Shown: positions 44,617 through 54,209, counted from the stretch's first letter. The stretch is 64,000 nt of DNA from Bradyrhizobium sp. WD16 (GCF_024181725.1 NZ_CP028908.1:5197501-5261500); one strand, 5' to 3'. Made by a program: numbers and translations. The notes: generated by a model from the sequence alone, not told the origin.

Positions 44617-45482
44617 TTGCTCAATCTCGCTGCAGAAGCGGCTTGAGGCATAAGGAACGCTGCCAAATCTCTGATGACGATCCCTAGATCACCAGGATCA
44701 TGAGCGACGTCGCCGACGAACGCCCGCCACTGTCGCTGCTTCTGCGCATCCTCGGCAAAGGCCGTTGTCAACGCATCGGGTGGGTCTTGAGGAACTGGCG
44801 TTCCACGTCGCGCGAACGTGGCGGCAATCGCTCGTGGCAATCTGTCATCGTCGAAGGTGAAGGACCGGCTGAGAATCCAGATGTCGTAGAAGTCCTTCAT
44901 CCGGCTGTTTGCTCGCCCCAACGCTATCATCGCCTGGAACTTCTCGGCGATCACCGTCTCGCGCGCATAGGCTCGCAGGCGGGGCGCGGGAAACTCCAGC
45001 ATAGAAGGATAGTCCAATACCTCGAGCCCTGGCTCCATTGCGTCTCCAAAGCCGATGTCGATGGTCAGGCCGACGCGGGCTCCGCTTATCGAAGCCGTTG
45101 TTCGCAGCCGCAGTCCCCCGTATTCCAGCTCCTCACGGATGCGATCGACGCGCAGCGCCGCAATGTCGAATTCCACGCCATCGGCGATTTCCAGCGCCAT
45201 GATTTCGCGGAACGTCGCCAGCATTGGTTCGGCTTCGGGATTTCCAAAACCCAACAGATCAAGATCGCGCGTGCCACGATGAGGGTCGTCAAACCAGCTC
45301 ATCATCAGCATCGCGCCTTTCAGAACGAAGCGGTCGGCATGCGATGATTGACCGAGCCTGAAGAGTAGCCGTTCGAGGGCGAAGCGCGTCAGGACGAGAT
45401 CGAAGCTCTGTCCACTCGCCTTGGCGAGTTGCAGCAGGCGGGTGCGCACCGAGGCACCGATATTCTTGAGCTCTTTAGCCAT
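44613..45482 (-). CDS. AbiEii-type nucleotidyltransferase toxin
   Basis: A 289-aa toxin of the type IV AbiE system, a DNA-polymerase-beta-like nucleotidyltransferase. The core motifs are DRFVLKGAMLMMSW and HRGTRDLDLLGFG (Asp pair, about residues 70-85), then VGLTIDIGFGD and the C-terminal KFQAMIALGRANSRMKDFYD signature. AbiEii blocks growth during phage infection. It overlaps the antitoxin gene by 8 nt. A degraded relative lies at 24212-24389. Confidence 0.93.
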   Translation of the reverse strand: MAKELKNIGASVRTRLLQLAKASGQSFDLVLTRFALERLLFRLGQSSHADRFVLKGAMLMMSWFDDPHRGTRDLDLLGFGNPEAEPMLATFREIMALEIADGVEFDIAALRVDRIREELEYGGLRLRTTASISGARVGLTIDIGFGDAMEPGLEVLDYPSMLEFPAPRLRAYARETVIAEKFQAMIALGRANSRMKDFYDIWILSRSFTFDDDRLPRAIAATFARRGTPVPQDPPDALTTAFAEDAQKQRQWRAFVGDVAHDPGDLGIVIRDLAAFLMPQAASAARLSK

Positions 45483-46092
45483 TGGCGGTCAGTGCCTCGA
45501 GATAGGGGCGAATGACTGTCGCGACCGCGCCACGCTCCGCCTGCTTGGCAATTTCGTCTGGGGTCGCCTTGCGCTGACGCAGCGCTTCCTGGAGGCCTTC
45601 AATCGCGACGGACAGGCCAATCTTGTTCCGATATCGGAAGCAGTCTGCGATCGTCTTGGCGACGCCGAAGACATTCACTGACACCCCCTCGATGGTGTGG
45701 GTCTCGACACCATCCGCTAGCAGGCGATCCGTGAATCGTACGAGCCGAATTGACACGCCGTCAGCCTTGGGCGCCCAATCCTTTTGGCCGATGGCCATCC
45801 ACACATGCCTGGGCAGTTGATCGGTAAGGCCATGGAACGCGAGCGCTGAGACGAGGCAGACAACCCCCTTTGGCAGGCGTTTTGCGGCCTCTGCGAGACT
45901 GTGGTGAACGTCGAGAGGGGCATCAGGGAGCTGATAAAGCCCGCGCGCGAGCCGGAGCACCTCGCCATCACGCTCCATGCGGCTCATGGTGGCAGCCGTC
46001 ACTCCCTCTGCGCGCAGTTCCGCCAGGCGCGCGATGCCACGCGCTTTCAGCACGGTCTGGGCAATTCGGCGTTGGGACACGGGTTCGGGCAA
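45475..46092 (-). CDS. AbiEi-type antitoxin
   Basis: A 205-aa antitoxin-repressor. The N-terminal winged helix is QTVLKARGIARLAELRAEGVTAATMSRM, and the C-terminal domain contains GVVCLVSALAFHGLTDQ, typical of AbiEi. It represses its own operon and neutralises AbiEii without direct binding. The start is non-ATG: TTG 46092, or GTG 46080 four codons on; neither has a good ribosome site. Confidence 0.92.
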   Translation of the reverse strand: MPEPVSQRRIAQTVLKARGIARLAELRAEGVTAATMSRMERDGEVLRLARGLYQLPDAPLDVHHSLAEAAKRLPKGVVCLVSALAFHGLTDQLPRHVWMAIGQKDWAPKADGVSIRLVRFTDRLLADGVETHTIEGVSVNVFGVAKTIADCFRYRNKIGLSVAIEGLQEALRQRKATPDEIAKQAERGAVATVIRPYLEALTANG

Positions 46093-46139
46093 GATACGTC
46101 AGCTCGGAGAGTTGGTGCTATTATCCGAGCTTTTGTATC
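46093..46139. promoter_or_regulatory. AbiEi operator candidate
   Basis: Split inverted repeat: GATAC-N3-AGCTCGGA at 46093-46108 and TCCGAGCT-N3-GTATC at 46124-46139, pairing at 13 of 16 positions and symmetric in spacing. It abuts the AbiEi start. Known AbiEi proteins bind paired inverted repeats at their own promoter. Confidence 0.55.
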
Positions 46140-46223
46140 ACGCCTCTCTTCCAAAAGGAAGGTATGCCGCAACACAATCAGGCAACTAAGCCGGACTGCA
46201 ACCGATGAAACAGGTCCGAAAAT

Positions 46224-46451
46224 CTAGGCATCAGATTTACCCCGCCGCGCCCTCGCAAATCCCCGGTCGGTTGCCATGAACCGCTCCAGCATCGGCACGA
46301 TCAGCCGAACGGGATCGGCGGCGACTTGTCCTCCCTCCCGTCCGAGAATTTCGGAATAGGCGGTCAGGTCTCGATGGATACTGGCGGGCAGCTCCAACGT
46401 GACCTTCACCGGCTTGTCGTCGGCGATCGGGCCGAGTTTCAGCTTTGCCAT
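46224..46451 (-). CDS. DUF2274 protein, end of the trb operon
   Basis: A 75-aa protein (MAKLKLGPIADDKPVKVTLE) of the DUF2274 family found after trbI in alphaproteobacterial conjugative elements. The KVTLELPASIHRDLTAY segment resembles a ribbon-helix-helix DNA-binding fold. It starts 1 bp after the trbI stop. Confidence 0.9.
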   Translation of the reverse strand: MAKLKLGPIADDKPVKVTLELPASIHRDLTAYSEILGREGGQVAADPVRLIVPMLERFMATDRGFARARRGKSDA

Positions 46452-46452
46452 G

Positions 46453-47676
46453 TCAGCCTCCATAGGGCTCAAGCACGAGATCGCGGGTAACTATCACGCG
46501 GACCGGGAAGCCTGGCCGGATAGTCAGCGTCGGCGCGATGTTGAGCTGGCGCTGCACGATCTGCTGACCGGTCTGGTTGATGCTGTCGGATGCGCCGTTG
46601 CGCAGCGCGCGGATGATGTCACTCTCCTGGCCCGATGATCCCGCCTCGGCACCAACGCTGAGCAGCGTTGACAGCGCCGCGGCCTTGAACAACTCACCCC
46701 AATGGTAATCGACGCCATCTTCGAGCCCGGCATAGCCTTCGGCGTCCGCACCCGGCTGGCGCTCCAATACGATCGAGCGGCCATTGGGGAAGATGAGCCG
46801 GTTCCAGACGAGCAGCAAACGGCGCTGGCCGAAGCCGACGCCGTTGTCGTACTGACCGATGATCCGCGTGCCCTGCGGAACGAGCAGGATGCGCCCGGTC
46901 GGGCTATCATAGACGTTCTCCGTGACCTGAGCAGTGATCTGGCCGGGAAGATCGGAGCGGATGCCGGTGATGAGTGCCGCCGCGATGACCGCCCCCGCCT
47001 GAAGCACATTGGCCGACGCAGGAGCGGCGATACGATCCGGTGAGACCGTGCGCTTGTCGGGTGCCTGGTTCAGAAATGCGAGTTGACGATCCTGCGCGGA
47101 CGGCGTCGCCGGCTGTGGTGCCAGCCCAAGGCTGGAGAGGTCCGCCTGCGGCGTGACCGCCGCTTGCGGCTGCGGGACAGCGGTGCTGGCTGGCCGCGTC
47201 TCGGTCGAAGCAAAGAGACGTGCCGTCCGTGCGGCCTCCGACTCCTGAATGCGGCGCTGCTCTTCCTGACTGATCCCCGGATTGGGCGTCGCGATCCCCG
47301 GTGTCGGCACCGGCTGCCCGGCATTCTGGGCGCTGAGGATCGGGCGGCCGAGGTCGCCCGGCAGCGGCGGACCGAGCTTCGGGATACCGGCATAGTCCTT
47401 CGGCAAGGCGGCGAGGCCGTCGGGCGTCGTCCGGTTGTCGGTCGAATACAGTTCCTCGTTCGTCTTGCCGCCGCGCTGGGTTTGAAGCGCGTAGATCAAC
47501 GTTCCGCCGATACCGGTGCCGGCAAGCACACCAAGGGCGATCAGCACCTTTCGCGACAGACGCGTCACGCGCGGCGGTTCGGGCCGCAGCCGCATCGGGG
47601 CGACCGGCTCGCCGGTCAGCGGCCGGGCCTCGTCGTCCGCGTCCGGCTTCTGACGATCGGGGTCGATCTCACTCAA
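46453..47676 (-). CDS. trbI: conjugal transfer protein TrbI (VirB10-like)
   Basis: A 407-aa inner-to-outer-membrane channel scaffold. One transmembrane segment (LIALGVLAGTGIGGTLIYAL, about residues 45-65), a Pro/Gln-rich periplasmic linker, and the C-terminal VirB10 barrel domain (VPQGTRIIGQYDNGVGFGQ) are visible. The start is the TTG that overlaps the trbG stop; the frame is open upstream but gives trbG-shadow sequence. Confidence 0.94.
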   Translation of the reverse strand: MSEIDPDRQKPDADDEARPLTGEPVAPMRLRPEPPRVTRLSRKVLIALGVLAGTGIGGTLIYALQTQRGGKTNEELYSTDNRTTPDGLAALPKDYAGIPKLGPPLPGDLGRPILSAQNAGQPVPTPGIATPNPGISQEEQRRIQESEAARTARLFASTETRPASTAVPQPQAAVTPQADLSSLGLAPQPATPSAQDRQLAFLNQAPDKRTVSPDRIAAPASANVLQAGAVIAAALITGIRSDLPGQITAQVTENVYDSPTGRILLVPQGTRIIGQYDNGVGFGQRRLLLVWNRLIFPNGRSIVLERQPGADAEGYAGLEDGVDYHWGELFKAAALSTLLSVGAEAGSSGQESDIIRALRNGASDSINQTGQQIVQRQLNIAPTLTIRPGFPVRVIVTRDLVLEPYGG

Positions 47677-48716
47677 GATGCCGGCCTCCCGTCGGTGCGA
47701 GAAATGCGAACGCTCTTCTGGTTCTTGTCGGAGCCGAAGCGCAGCTCGGCGGCGGCGAACAGCCGGTCGACGATCATGTAGTTGTCGCGCACCCGATAGT
47801 TCACCAGCTCCGACGTGTCGCCCTCCGGACCGACAACGAAGAGCGGCGGCATCTCGCCCTGACCGATGCCGCGCGGGAACTCGATGAACACCTGCTTGCC
47901 GTCGTCGAAGGCGCGGAGCGGCCGCCACGGCGCGCGGTCACCGGTCACCTCGTAGCGGAAATTGACACGCGAGAGATCGATGCCGGTCGCCACCGGCTGG
48001 ACGGCTTGCGCTTCCGCGTTCTGCCGGCGCAGCGCGATGAGCTGGTCCTGCGGATACTGCCAGGACACCGAGGCCATGTAGGTCTTCTCGGTCGCGCGCA
48101 GCTCCATGTGGTAGGTGCGCGCATTGGTGTTGATGACCAAGTTGGTCATCAACTCGGGCCGCGTCGGCTTGACGAGGATATGAACCTGCTTCGTCGCGCC
48201 TGCGCCGCTTTCGGTGTCGCCGATGATCCAGCGCACAGTGTCGCCGGCGGCAACGGGGCCGGAGCCGACCAGCGTTTCGCCAGGCTGCAAGGCGATGTCG
48301 CTGATCTGGCCGGGTGCGGTGTAGACTTGATAGAGCGCGCCTTCGACGAAGGGGTAGACCTGGATGGCGTTGATGAAGCCATTCCTGATCGGCTGCATCC
48401 GCGCGGTGGCGTTGGCCTCGTTCACCCGCGCGGCTGGATCGGGCAGCTCGGGCGTCTGCTTGCCGTCTTTGCCGACCGGCTTCAGCTGACCGGGCAGCGG
48501 AAGCGGCTTCGGCAATTCCACCACCCGAACCGGCGCCGGCGGATCCGCGGTCTGAACCGCAGGCATCGCATCGTCATAGGAGATTTCGGGCGGCTTCTGC
48601 GCCGTGGCGCAGCCGGCGACCACGGATGTGAAAGCCAAGAGAAGCGGCAAGGCGGATTTACGGAAAGCCGGACGTCCCGCTTGTCCGGGGGCGGCTTTGC
48701 GGAAGGTCGGCGTCAT
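47673..48716 (-). CDS. trbG: conjugal transfer protein TrbG (VirB9-like)
   Basis: A 347-aa lipoprotein-like member of the type IV secretion outer-membrane core. The signal ends in a lipobox (SVVAGC, Cys about residue 36). The two VirB9 beta domains follow (YPFVEGALYQVYTAPGQISD and NYRVRDNYMIVDRLF). It overlaps trbF and trbI by 4 nt each. VirB7 function may be built into the lipid anchor. Confidence 0.94.
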   Translation of the reverse strand: MTPTFRKAAPGQAGRPAFRKSALPLLLAFTSVVAGCATAQKPPEISYDDAMPAVQTADPPAPVRVVELPKPLPLPGQLKPVGKDGKQTPELPDPAARVNEANATARMQPIRNGFINAIQVYPFVEGALYQVYTAPGQISDIALQPGETLVGSGPVAAGDTVRWIIGDTESGAGATKQVHILVKPTRPELMTNLVINTNARTYHMELRATEKTYMASVSWQYPQDQLIALRRQNAEAQAVQPVATGIDLSRVNFRYEVTGDRAPWRPLRAFDDGKQVFIEFPRGIGQGEMPPLFVVGPEGDTSELVNYRVRDNYMIVDRLFAAAELRFGSDKNQKSVRISRTDGRPAS

Positions 48717-49396
48717 TGGGTCAGCTCCTTCGACCAGTTGATGGCGGTGACGTAGATTCCGAGTGGGTTGGCCCGAAGCTTTTCGGCGTCGCGCGGCACC
48801 TGCACGACGACGGTCAAGATGGCGGTCCAGCGCTCGGTGGAGGCGAGCGAGCCGTCCTGATAGGTCCGCTGAACCCAGGCGACACGGAAGCTGTCGGGCG
48901 ACGCGCGGATGACGCTCGAGACATCGACGGCGATCTGCGTCTTGCCGACTTTGGTGAAGGGGTCGTTGGCGCGGGCGTAGTCGTTGAGCGCCAGTGCTCC
49001 GGCCTGCGTGGTGAAGTCGTAGGCCCGCAGCCAGTTCTGGCGGACAATGATCGCGTCGGCCGGGATCGAACGGACCTCTTCGATGAAGCGCGCGAGATGG
49101 AAGGCGATCTGCGGATCGGTCGGACGATAGTCGGCGGTTGCCGGAGCGATGGCCTGCGCTGCCCCGAGCTTGTCGACCTGCACCACCCACGGCACGACCG
49201 AGCCGCTCAGCGATTGCCAGACCAGCGCCACGGAGAGGCCCGCCGACAAGGCCAGTGATCCAAAGGCCATCAAGCGCCAGTTCTTCGCCTGCACACGAGC
49301 CGAACCGATGCGCTCGTCCCAGACTTGGGCAGCGCGCTGATAGGGCGTCTCGGGTTCGGGAGATTTGCCGTAGTGGGTGGAGGGTCGTTTGAACAT
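48713..49396 (-). CDS. trbF: conjugal transfer protein TrbF (VirB8-like)
   Basis: A 227-aa bitopic inner-membrane assembly factor. A short cytosolic N-terminus is followed by one membrane helix (about residues 40-68: WRLMAFGSLALSAGLSVALV) and a periplasmic NTF2-like domain with the family segments VPWVVQVDKLG and SFRVAWVQRTYQDG. It overlaps both neighbours. Confidence 0.94.
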   Translation of the reverse strand: MFKRPSTHYGKSPEPETPYQRAAQVWDERIGSARVQAKNWRLMAFGSLALSAGLSVALVWQSLSGSVVPWVVQVDKLGAAQAIAPATADYRPTDPQIAFHLARFIEEVRSIPADAIIVRQNWLRAYDFTTQAGALALNDYARANDPFTKVGKTQIAVDVSSVIRASPDSFRVAWVQRTYQDGSLASTERWTAILTVVVQVPRDAEKLRANPLGIYVTAINWSKELTQ

Positions 49397-50727
49397 CAGC
49401 GGTCACTTTCAGAAAGATGGACGGACGAGCCGCCGCCATGGCTGTCACCGGACTTGACCGCATGGGCGGCGGCCTGGACGCCGTGCGACATCGCTTGCGA
49501 GCGCTTCATGCGCTTGGCCCAAGCGGGCGGATCCTCGGTGGTTGCGGAAGAAGATGCAGCTGCATCCGTTGCGCCGCCTTCGCCGGTGACCGACTGGCCA
49601 CCAGATCCGAAGCTCTCCTTCATCGACGCGGCGGCGCGCTTGAACGGGCTACCGATGGCTGCGCCGAGTTTGGAGGCGCCGGTGCTGGCGACATTGCCGA
49701 GGCCAGAGGCGACGCCTGACGCGCCAGTGTGTCCGGCGGCACCGAGGCTGTAGGCGGTGGACGCCCCACCGGCGAGTGCTGCCCCGCCACGCGCTGCTGC
49801 GGCAGCACCTCCCGCCAATGCGGCGCCACCGGAGGCGACAGCACCGACCGTCGCAGCACCCGCCATCGCTATGCCGCCAGCGGCAAGGCCTGTTCCAATC
49901 GCCGCACCGGCGCCGAGTTGCGGCCCTCCGGAGACGAGACCGTTGGCGATGCCGGGACCGAAGATGCCGAGGCCGAGCAGCGACAACGCCGCCAGCACGA
50001 TCGCCATGGCGTCGTCGATGGTCGGCGTCGCGCCGTTGAAGCCGGCGGTGAACTCGGAGAACAGCGTGGAGCCGATGCCGATGATGACGGCGAGAACCAT
50101 CACCTTGATGCCCGACGAGATGACGTTGCCGAGCACCCGTTCGGCCATGAAGGCGGATTTGCCGAAGAGACCGAAGGGGATCAGCACGAAACCGGCGAGC
50201 GTCGTCAGCTTGAACTCGATCAGGGTGACGAAGAGTTGGACGGCGAGGATGAAGAAGGCGAGCAGGATCAGCGCCCAGGCGAACAGCAGGCAGGCGATCT
50301 GGATGAAGTTCTCGAAGAACGACACCCAGCCCATCAGATCCGAGATGGAGTCGAGCAGCGGTCGTCCGGCATCGAGGCCAGTCTGCGCCACCTTACCGGG
50401 ACGCAGAAGATCGGCAGTTGAGAACCCCGTACCCGACGCCTTCAGACCCAGCCCCGCGAAGCTCTCGAAGACTATGCGCGCGAGGTTGTTCCAGTTGCCG
50501 ATGATGTAGGCGAAGACGCCGACAAACAGGGTCTTCTTGATCAGCCGCGCGATGATGTCGTTGTCGGCACCCCACGACCAGAACAGCGCCGCCAGCGTCA
50601 CGTCGATGACGATCAACGTCGTGGCGATGAAGGCCACCTCGCCCTGCAACAGGCCGAAGCCGCTGTCGATGTAGCGGGTGAAGACCTCAAGGAAATGGTC
50701 GATGACGCCGGAGCCGCCCATGGTCAA
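49396..50727 (-). CDS. trbL: conjugal transfer protein TrbL (VirB6-like)
   Basis: A 443-aa polytopic inner-membrane channel protein with five or more hydrophobic helices in the first 290 residues, then a long Ala/Gly/Ser-rich low-complexity tail (about 290-443). DHFLEVFTRYIDSGFGLLQ is the usual TrbL start. Adjacent to trbF and trbK. Confidence 0.93.
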   Translation of the reverse strand: MTMGGSGVIDHFLEVFTRYIDSGFGLLQGEVAFIATTLIVIDVTLAALFWSWGADNDIIARLIKKTLFVGVFAYIIGNWNNLARIVFESFAGLGLKASGTGFSTADLLRPGKVAQTGLDAGRPLLDSISDLMGWVSFFENFIQIACLLFAWALILLAFFILAVQLFVTLIEFKLTTLAGFVLIPFGLFGKSAFMAERVLGNVISSGIKVMVLAVIIGIGSTLFSEFTAGFNGATPTIDDAMAIVLAALSLLGLGIFGPGIANGLVSGGPQLGAGAAIGTGLAAGGIAMAGAATVGAVASGGAALAGGAAAAARGGAALAGGASTAYSLGAAGHTGASGVASGLGNVASTGASKLGAAIGSPFKRAAASMKESFGSGGQSVTGEGGATDAAASSSATTEDPPAWAKRMKRSQAMSHGVQAAAHAVKSGDSHGGGSSVHLSESDR

Positions 50728-50993
50728 TGCGCCTCCCGCGAGGTGGCACCGAGGAACCGGTCACGGTTCTCCGCCCATGCCTTGAGGCAGCTTGCATCAC
50801 GGCTGGCGGCCTCGCCCATGTCGCGGCAATGCCGTAGCGTGGCGCGCAGCGATCCGGGATCACCGACGTGAGGACGGCTGACGGTGCGGATCTCCGTCGC
50901 TCCGTCGTTACGCGTCAGTTCGATCACCGTGGCGGTGATCGCCACCGCGACGAAGGCAACGGCGCCGAAGCGTGCGAGGGTCTTGCCGTCCAT
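50724..50993 (-). CDS. trbK: TrbK-alt entry-exclusion-like protein
   Basis: An 89-aa protein with an N-terminal membrane helix (FGAVAFVAVAITATVIEL) and a conserved Cys pair in HCRDMGEAASRDASCLKAW. The position between trbJ and trbL and the size match the trbK-alt proteins, thought to block entry of a second copy of the element. Confidence 0.85.
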   Translation of the reverse strand: MDGKTLARFGAVAFVAVAITATVIELTRNDGATEIRTVSRPHVGDPGSLRATLRHCRDMGEAASRDASCLKAWAENRDRFLGATSREAH

Positions 50994-51003
50994 CGCCGCG
51001 CCC

Positions 51004-51762
51004 TCAGTTGCTGCCGTAGAACATCTTGGCCGAACCGGGCTGATAGCCCGTGCCCGGCGTCAGGAAGCGGCGGCGCTGTTCGCGGCCCTGCTCGGCCGCG
51101 GCCGCCCGCTCGGCATCGGTGAGCGCCTGCGCCCGGCCGTTCGCCGCAACGACGGCCGTGAGGTCCGCGAGCTGCTGCGCCTGGAGCGCGAGAAGCTGAT
51201 TGCCGGCCTGCGTTGCCTGGAGCGCGCCGGTCGCCGACTGGCTGGCGCCGACAAGCGTCGACATCTGCGTACGATTGCTGTCGATGTTGCCGACGACGCC
51301 GGCCTGCACGCGCATGGCGTCCTGCAAACCGCCGACCGTGTTCTGCCAGCGCGACCGAGCATCGGCAACGAGCTGCTGGTCCGACGCCGACATCGAGGCG
51401 GTCGAGTACTTCTGCTGAAAGGTCCGATCGACCAGCTGAACGTCATAGGCGATGTTCTGCGCTTGCCTCAGGAGCTGCTGCGTCCGCTGCACGGACTGTT
51501 GAAGCTGCTGGAGCGACGAATACGGCAGGCTCGCCAGATTGCGGGCCTGATTGATCAGCATCTGCGCTTCGTTCTGCAGCGAGGTGATCTGGTTGGTGAT
51601 CTGCTGGAGAGCGCGGGCGGCCTGAAGGACGTTCTGCGCATAATTCGTCGGGTCGAACACGATGATGGCGTGCGCGGGTGTCGGCAGCATCGGCGCGATG
51701 GCGGCGGAGGATGAAAGCAAGGCAGCGGCGAAGCGCGCCGCGCGCGAACGGCGCAGGGTCAT
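51004..51762 (-). CDS. trbJ: conjugal transfer protein TrbJ (VirB5-like)
   Basis: A 252-aa periplasmic protein. A signal peptide ends in TPAHA (about residue 32), followed by IIVFDPTNYAQNVLQAARAL, the TrbJ signature, and a long Gln-rich coiled coil. It is a minor pilus-tip component by family. ATG 51762 overlaps the trbE stop; an extension upstream is only trbE shadow. Confidence 0.93.
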   Translation of the reverse strand: MTLRRSRAARFAAALLSSSAAIAPMLPTPAHAIIVFDPTNYAQNVLQAARALQQITNQITSLQNEAQMLINQARNLASLPYSSLQQLQQSVQRTQQLLRQAQNIAYDVQLVDRTFQQKYSTASMSASDQQLVADARSRWQNTVGGLQDAMRVQAGVVGNIDSNRTQMSTLVGASQSATGALQATQAGNQLLALQAQQLADLTAVVAANGRAQALTDAERAAAAEQGREQRRRFLTPGTGYQPGSAKMFYGSN

Positions 51763-54197
51763 GGACGTGTCTCCAGATTGGTGAGGTCGGGAATGAGGTC
51801 GGCGGCCCAGCCGGCGCCGCGATGGCGCAGCCATGCGTCGAGGAAACCCTCGCGGCCATGCTCGGCGACGATCTTCGCGATCCCCGCCTGATCCGTCTTC
51901 GAGGACGCGGCGCAGAGCGCCAATGCCACCCCCGACAGGCCCAGCTCGAACAGCCGGTTGCCGCGCCGAGATTGGCAGTAATAGTCGCGCTTGGGCATGG
52001 CCCGCGCGATGATCTCGATCTGCCGATCATTGAGGCCAAAGCGACGATAGATGGCGGTGATCTGCGGCTCGATCGCGCGTTCGTTCGGCAGCAGAAGCCG
52101 GGTCTGACAGCTCTCGATGATGGCGGGTGCTATCGCCGATCCGTCGATGTCCGACAGGCTTTGTGTGGCGAAGATGACGCTGGTGTTCTTCTTGCGCAGC
52201 GTCTTCAGCCATTCGCGAAGCTGTCCGGCGAAGCCCTCGTCGTCGAGCGCCAGCCAGCCTTCATCGACAATGATGAGCGTCGGCGATCCGTCGAGCCGAT
52301 CCTCGATGCGGTGGAAGAGATAGGCCAGAACGGCGGGCGCGGCTTCTGTGCCGATCAGCCCTTCGGTCTCGAAGGCTTGCACCGTCGCAGTGCCGAGATG
52401 CTCGGCCTCGGCGTCCAGCAATCGGCCCCAGGCCCCGCCGATGCAGTATGGCCGGAGCGCCTGTTTCAGGTCGTTGGACTGCAACAGGACGCAGAGACCG
52501 GTGATCGTGCGTTCCTCGATCGGCGCCGATGCCAGTGATGTCAGTGCCGTCCAGATATGCTCCTTGACCTCCGGCGTGATGACGATGCCTTCTCGGATGA
52601 GGATGGCGACGATCCAGTCCCCGGCCCAAGCCCGTTCGGCCGTCTCTTCGATGCGGGCGAGCGGCTGGAGGCTGACGGAGGTTTCCGAACCGTCCGTCAG
52701 CCCGCCACCGAGATCGTGCCAGTCGCCACGCATGGCGAGCGCGGCGGCGCGGATCGAACCGCCGAAGTCGAAGGCGAAGACCTGAGCCCCGGCATAGCGG
52801 CGGAATTGCAGGGCCATCAGCGCGAGCAGGACGGATTTGCCAGCACCGGTCGGGCCGACCACCAGGGTATGGCCGACATCGCCGACGTGAAGGGAAAACC
52901 GGAACGGGGTCGAGCCCTCGGTCTTGCCAAAGAGCAAGGGGGCGGCGCCAAAGTGCTCGTCCCGTTCCGGCCCCGCCCACACGGCACTGAGGGGGATCAT
53001 GTGGGCGAGATTGAGCGTGGAAATCGGTGGCTGCCGGACATTGGCATAGACATGGCCCGGCAGGCTTCCGAGCCAGGCGTCCACGGCGTTGATGGTCTCG
53101 GCGACGCCCGTGAAGTCGCGGCCCTGGATGACCTTCTCGACCAACCGCAGCTTCTCGTCGGCGACGCGGGGATCGTCGTCCCACACCGTCACCGTCGCGG
53201 TGACATAGGCGATGCCGGCATAATCGGCACCCAGTTCCTGTAGGGCGAGATCGGCGTCCGCCGCCTTGTTCGATGCATCCGTGTCCATCAGCACGGATTG
53301 TTCGTTGGTCATCACCTCCTTCAGGATTGCTGCAATCGACTTGCGTTTGGCGAACCATTGGCGGCGAATTTTGGTCAGCAGCCTCGTCGCGTCGGTCTTG
53401 TCGAGCAGGATCGCGCGGGTCGACCAGCGATACGGAAATGCCAGTCGGTTCAACTCGTCGAGCAGGCCCGGCGTGGTCGCGGTCGGGAAGCCGGTGACGG
53501 TGAGGACGCGCAGGTGCTGCGCTCCCAGCCGCGGCTCCAGCCCGCCGGTGAGCGGCTCATCGGCTAAGAGCGCGTCGAGATACATCGGCGTCTCGGGAAC
53601 GCGGACGCGATGCCGGCGCGTGGAGACGCAGGCGTGCAGATAGGTCAGCGTTTCCGCGTCATCGAGCCAGAGGCATTCCGGCATGAAGGCTTCGATGAGA
53701 TGCAGCAGCCGGTCGGTACGGTCGGCAAAGCCGGTCATCACCTCGTGCGCGTCGATGCCGGTCTTCTCGCGACCTTCGTAGAGCCACGTCTCGGCACGCG
53801 CAGCGTCCTCAGCCGGTGGCAGATAGACGAAGGTCAGGAAGTAGCTCGACTCGAAATGGCTCCCCGCTTCTTCGAAGTCGGATTTCCGTTCGGCATCGAC
53901 CAAGGCCGAGGCAGCATCGGGAAAGCGGCTCACGGGATAGACGCCCGCCGCATGGCGTTGAGCTTCGACGAAGATCACCCAACCGCTGCCGAGACGGCGG
54001 AAGGCATTGTTGAGGCGGCCAGCGACGGCAACCAGTTCAGCCGGCACGGCCGAATCCAGATCGGGACCACGGAAGCCCGCGGTGCGCTGGAAGCTGCCAT
54101 CCTTGTTGAGCACGATGCCGGGGCCGACCAATGCCGCCCAGGGCAGGAAATCGGCGAGCCGGCGGTTGCGATTGCGATATTCGGCGAGGTTCATCAC
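51759..54197 (-). CDS. trbE: conjugal transfer ATPase TrbE (VirB4-like)
   Basis: An 812-aa AAA+ ATPase that drives pilus assembly. The N-terminal CagE/VirB4 domain begins YRNRNRRLADFLPWAAL. Walker A is VVGPTGAGKSVLLALMAL (about residue 448); Walker B is TLIIVDEGWLALDD (about 640). It is the largest gene of the operon and complete. Confidence 0.95.
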   Translation of the reverse strand: MMNLAEYRNRNRRLADFLPWAALVGPGIVLNKDGSFQRTAGFRGPDLDSAVPAELVAVAGRLNNAFRRLGSGWVIFVEAQRHAAGVYPVSRFPDAASALVDAERKSDFEEAGSHFESSYFLTFVYLPPAEDAARAETWLYEGREKTGIDAHEVMTGFADRTDRLLHLIEAFMPECLWLDDAETLTYLHACVSTRRHRVRVPETPMYLDALLADEPLTGGLEPRLGAQHLRVLTVTGFPTATTPGLLDELNRLAFPYRWSTRAILLDKTDATRLLTKIRRQWFAKRKSIAAILKEVMTNEQSVLMDTDASNKAADADLALQELGADYAGIAYVTATVTVWDDDPRVADEKLRLVEKVIQGRDFTGVAETINAVDAWLGSLPGHVYANVRQPPISTLNLAHMIPLSAVWAGPERDEHFGAAPLLFGKTEGSTPFRFSLHVGDVGHTLVVGPTGAGKSVLLALMALQFRRYAGAQVFAFDFGGSIRAAALAMRGDWHDLGGGLTDGSETSVSLQPLARIEETAERAWAGDWIVAILIREGIVITPEVKEHIWTALTSLASAPIEERTITGLCVLLQSNDLKQALRPYCIGGAWGRLLDAEAEHLGTATVQAFETEGLIGTEAAPAVLAYLFHRIEDRLDGSPTLIIVDEGWLALDDEGFAGQLREWLKTLRKKNTSVIFATQSLSDIDGSAIAPAIIESCQTRLLLPNERAIEPQITAIYRRFGLNDRQIEIIARAMPKRDYYCQSRRGNRLFELGLSGVALALCAASSKTDQAGIAKIVAEHGREGFLDAWLRHRGAGWAADLIPDLTNLETRP

Positions 54198-54209
54198 TGC
54201 CGCGTCCCC

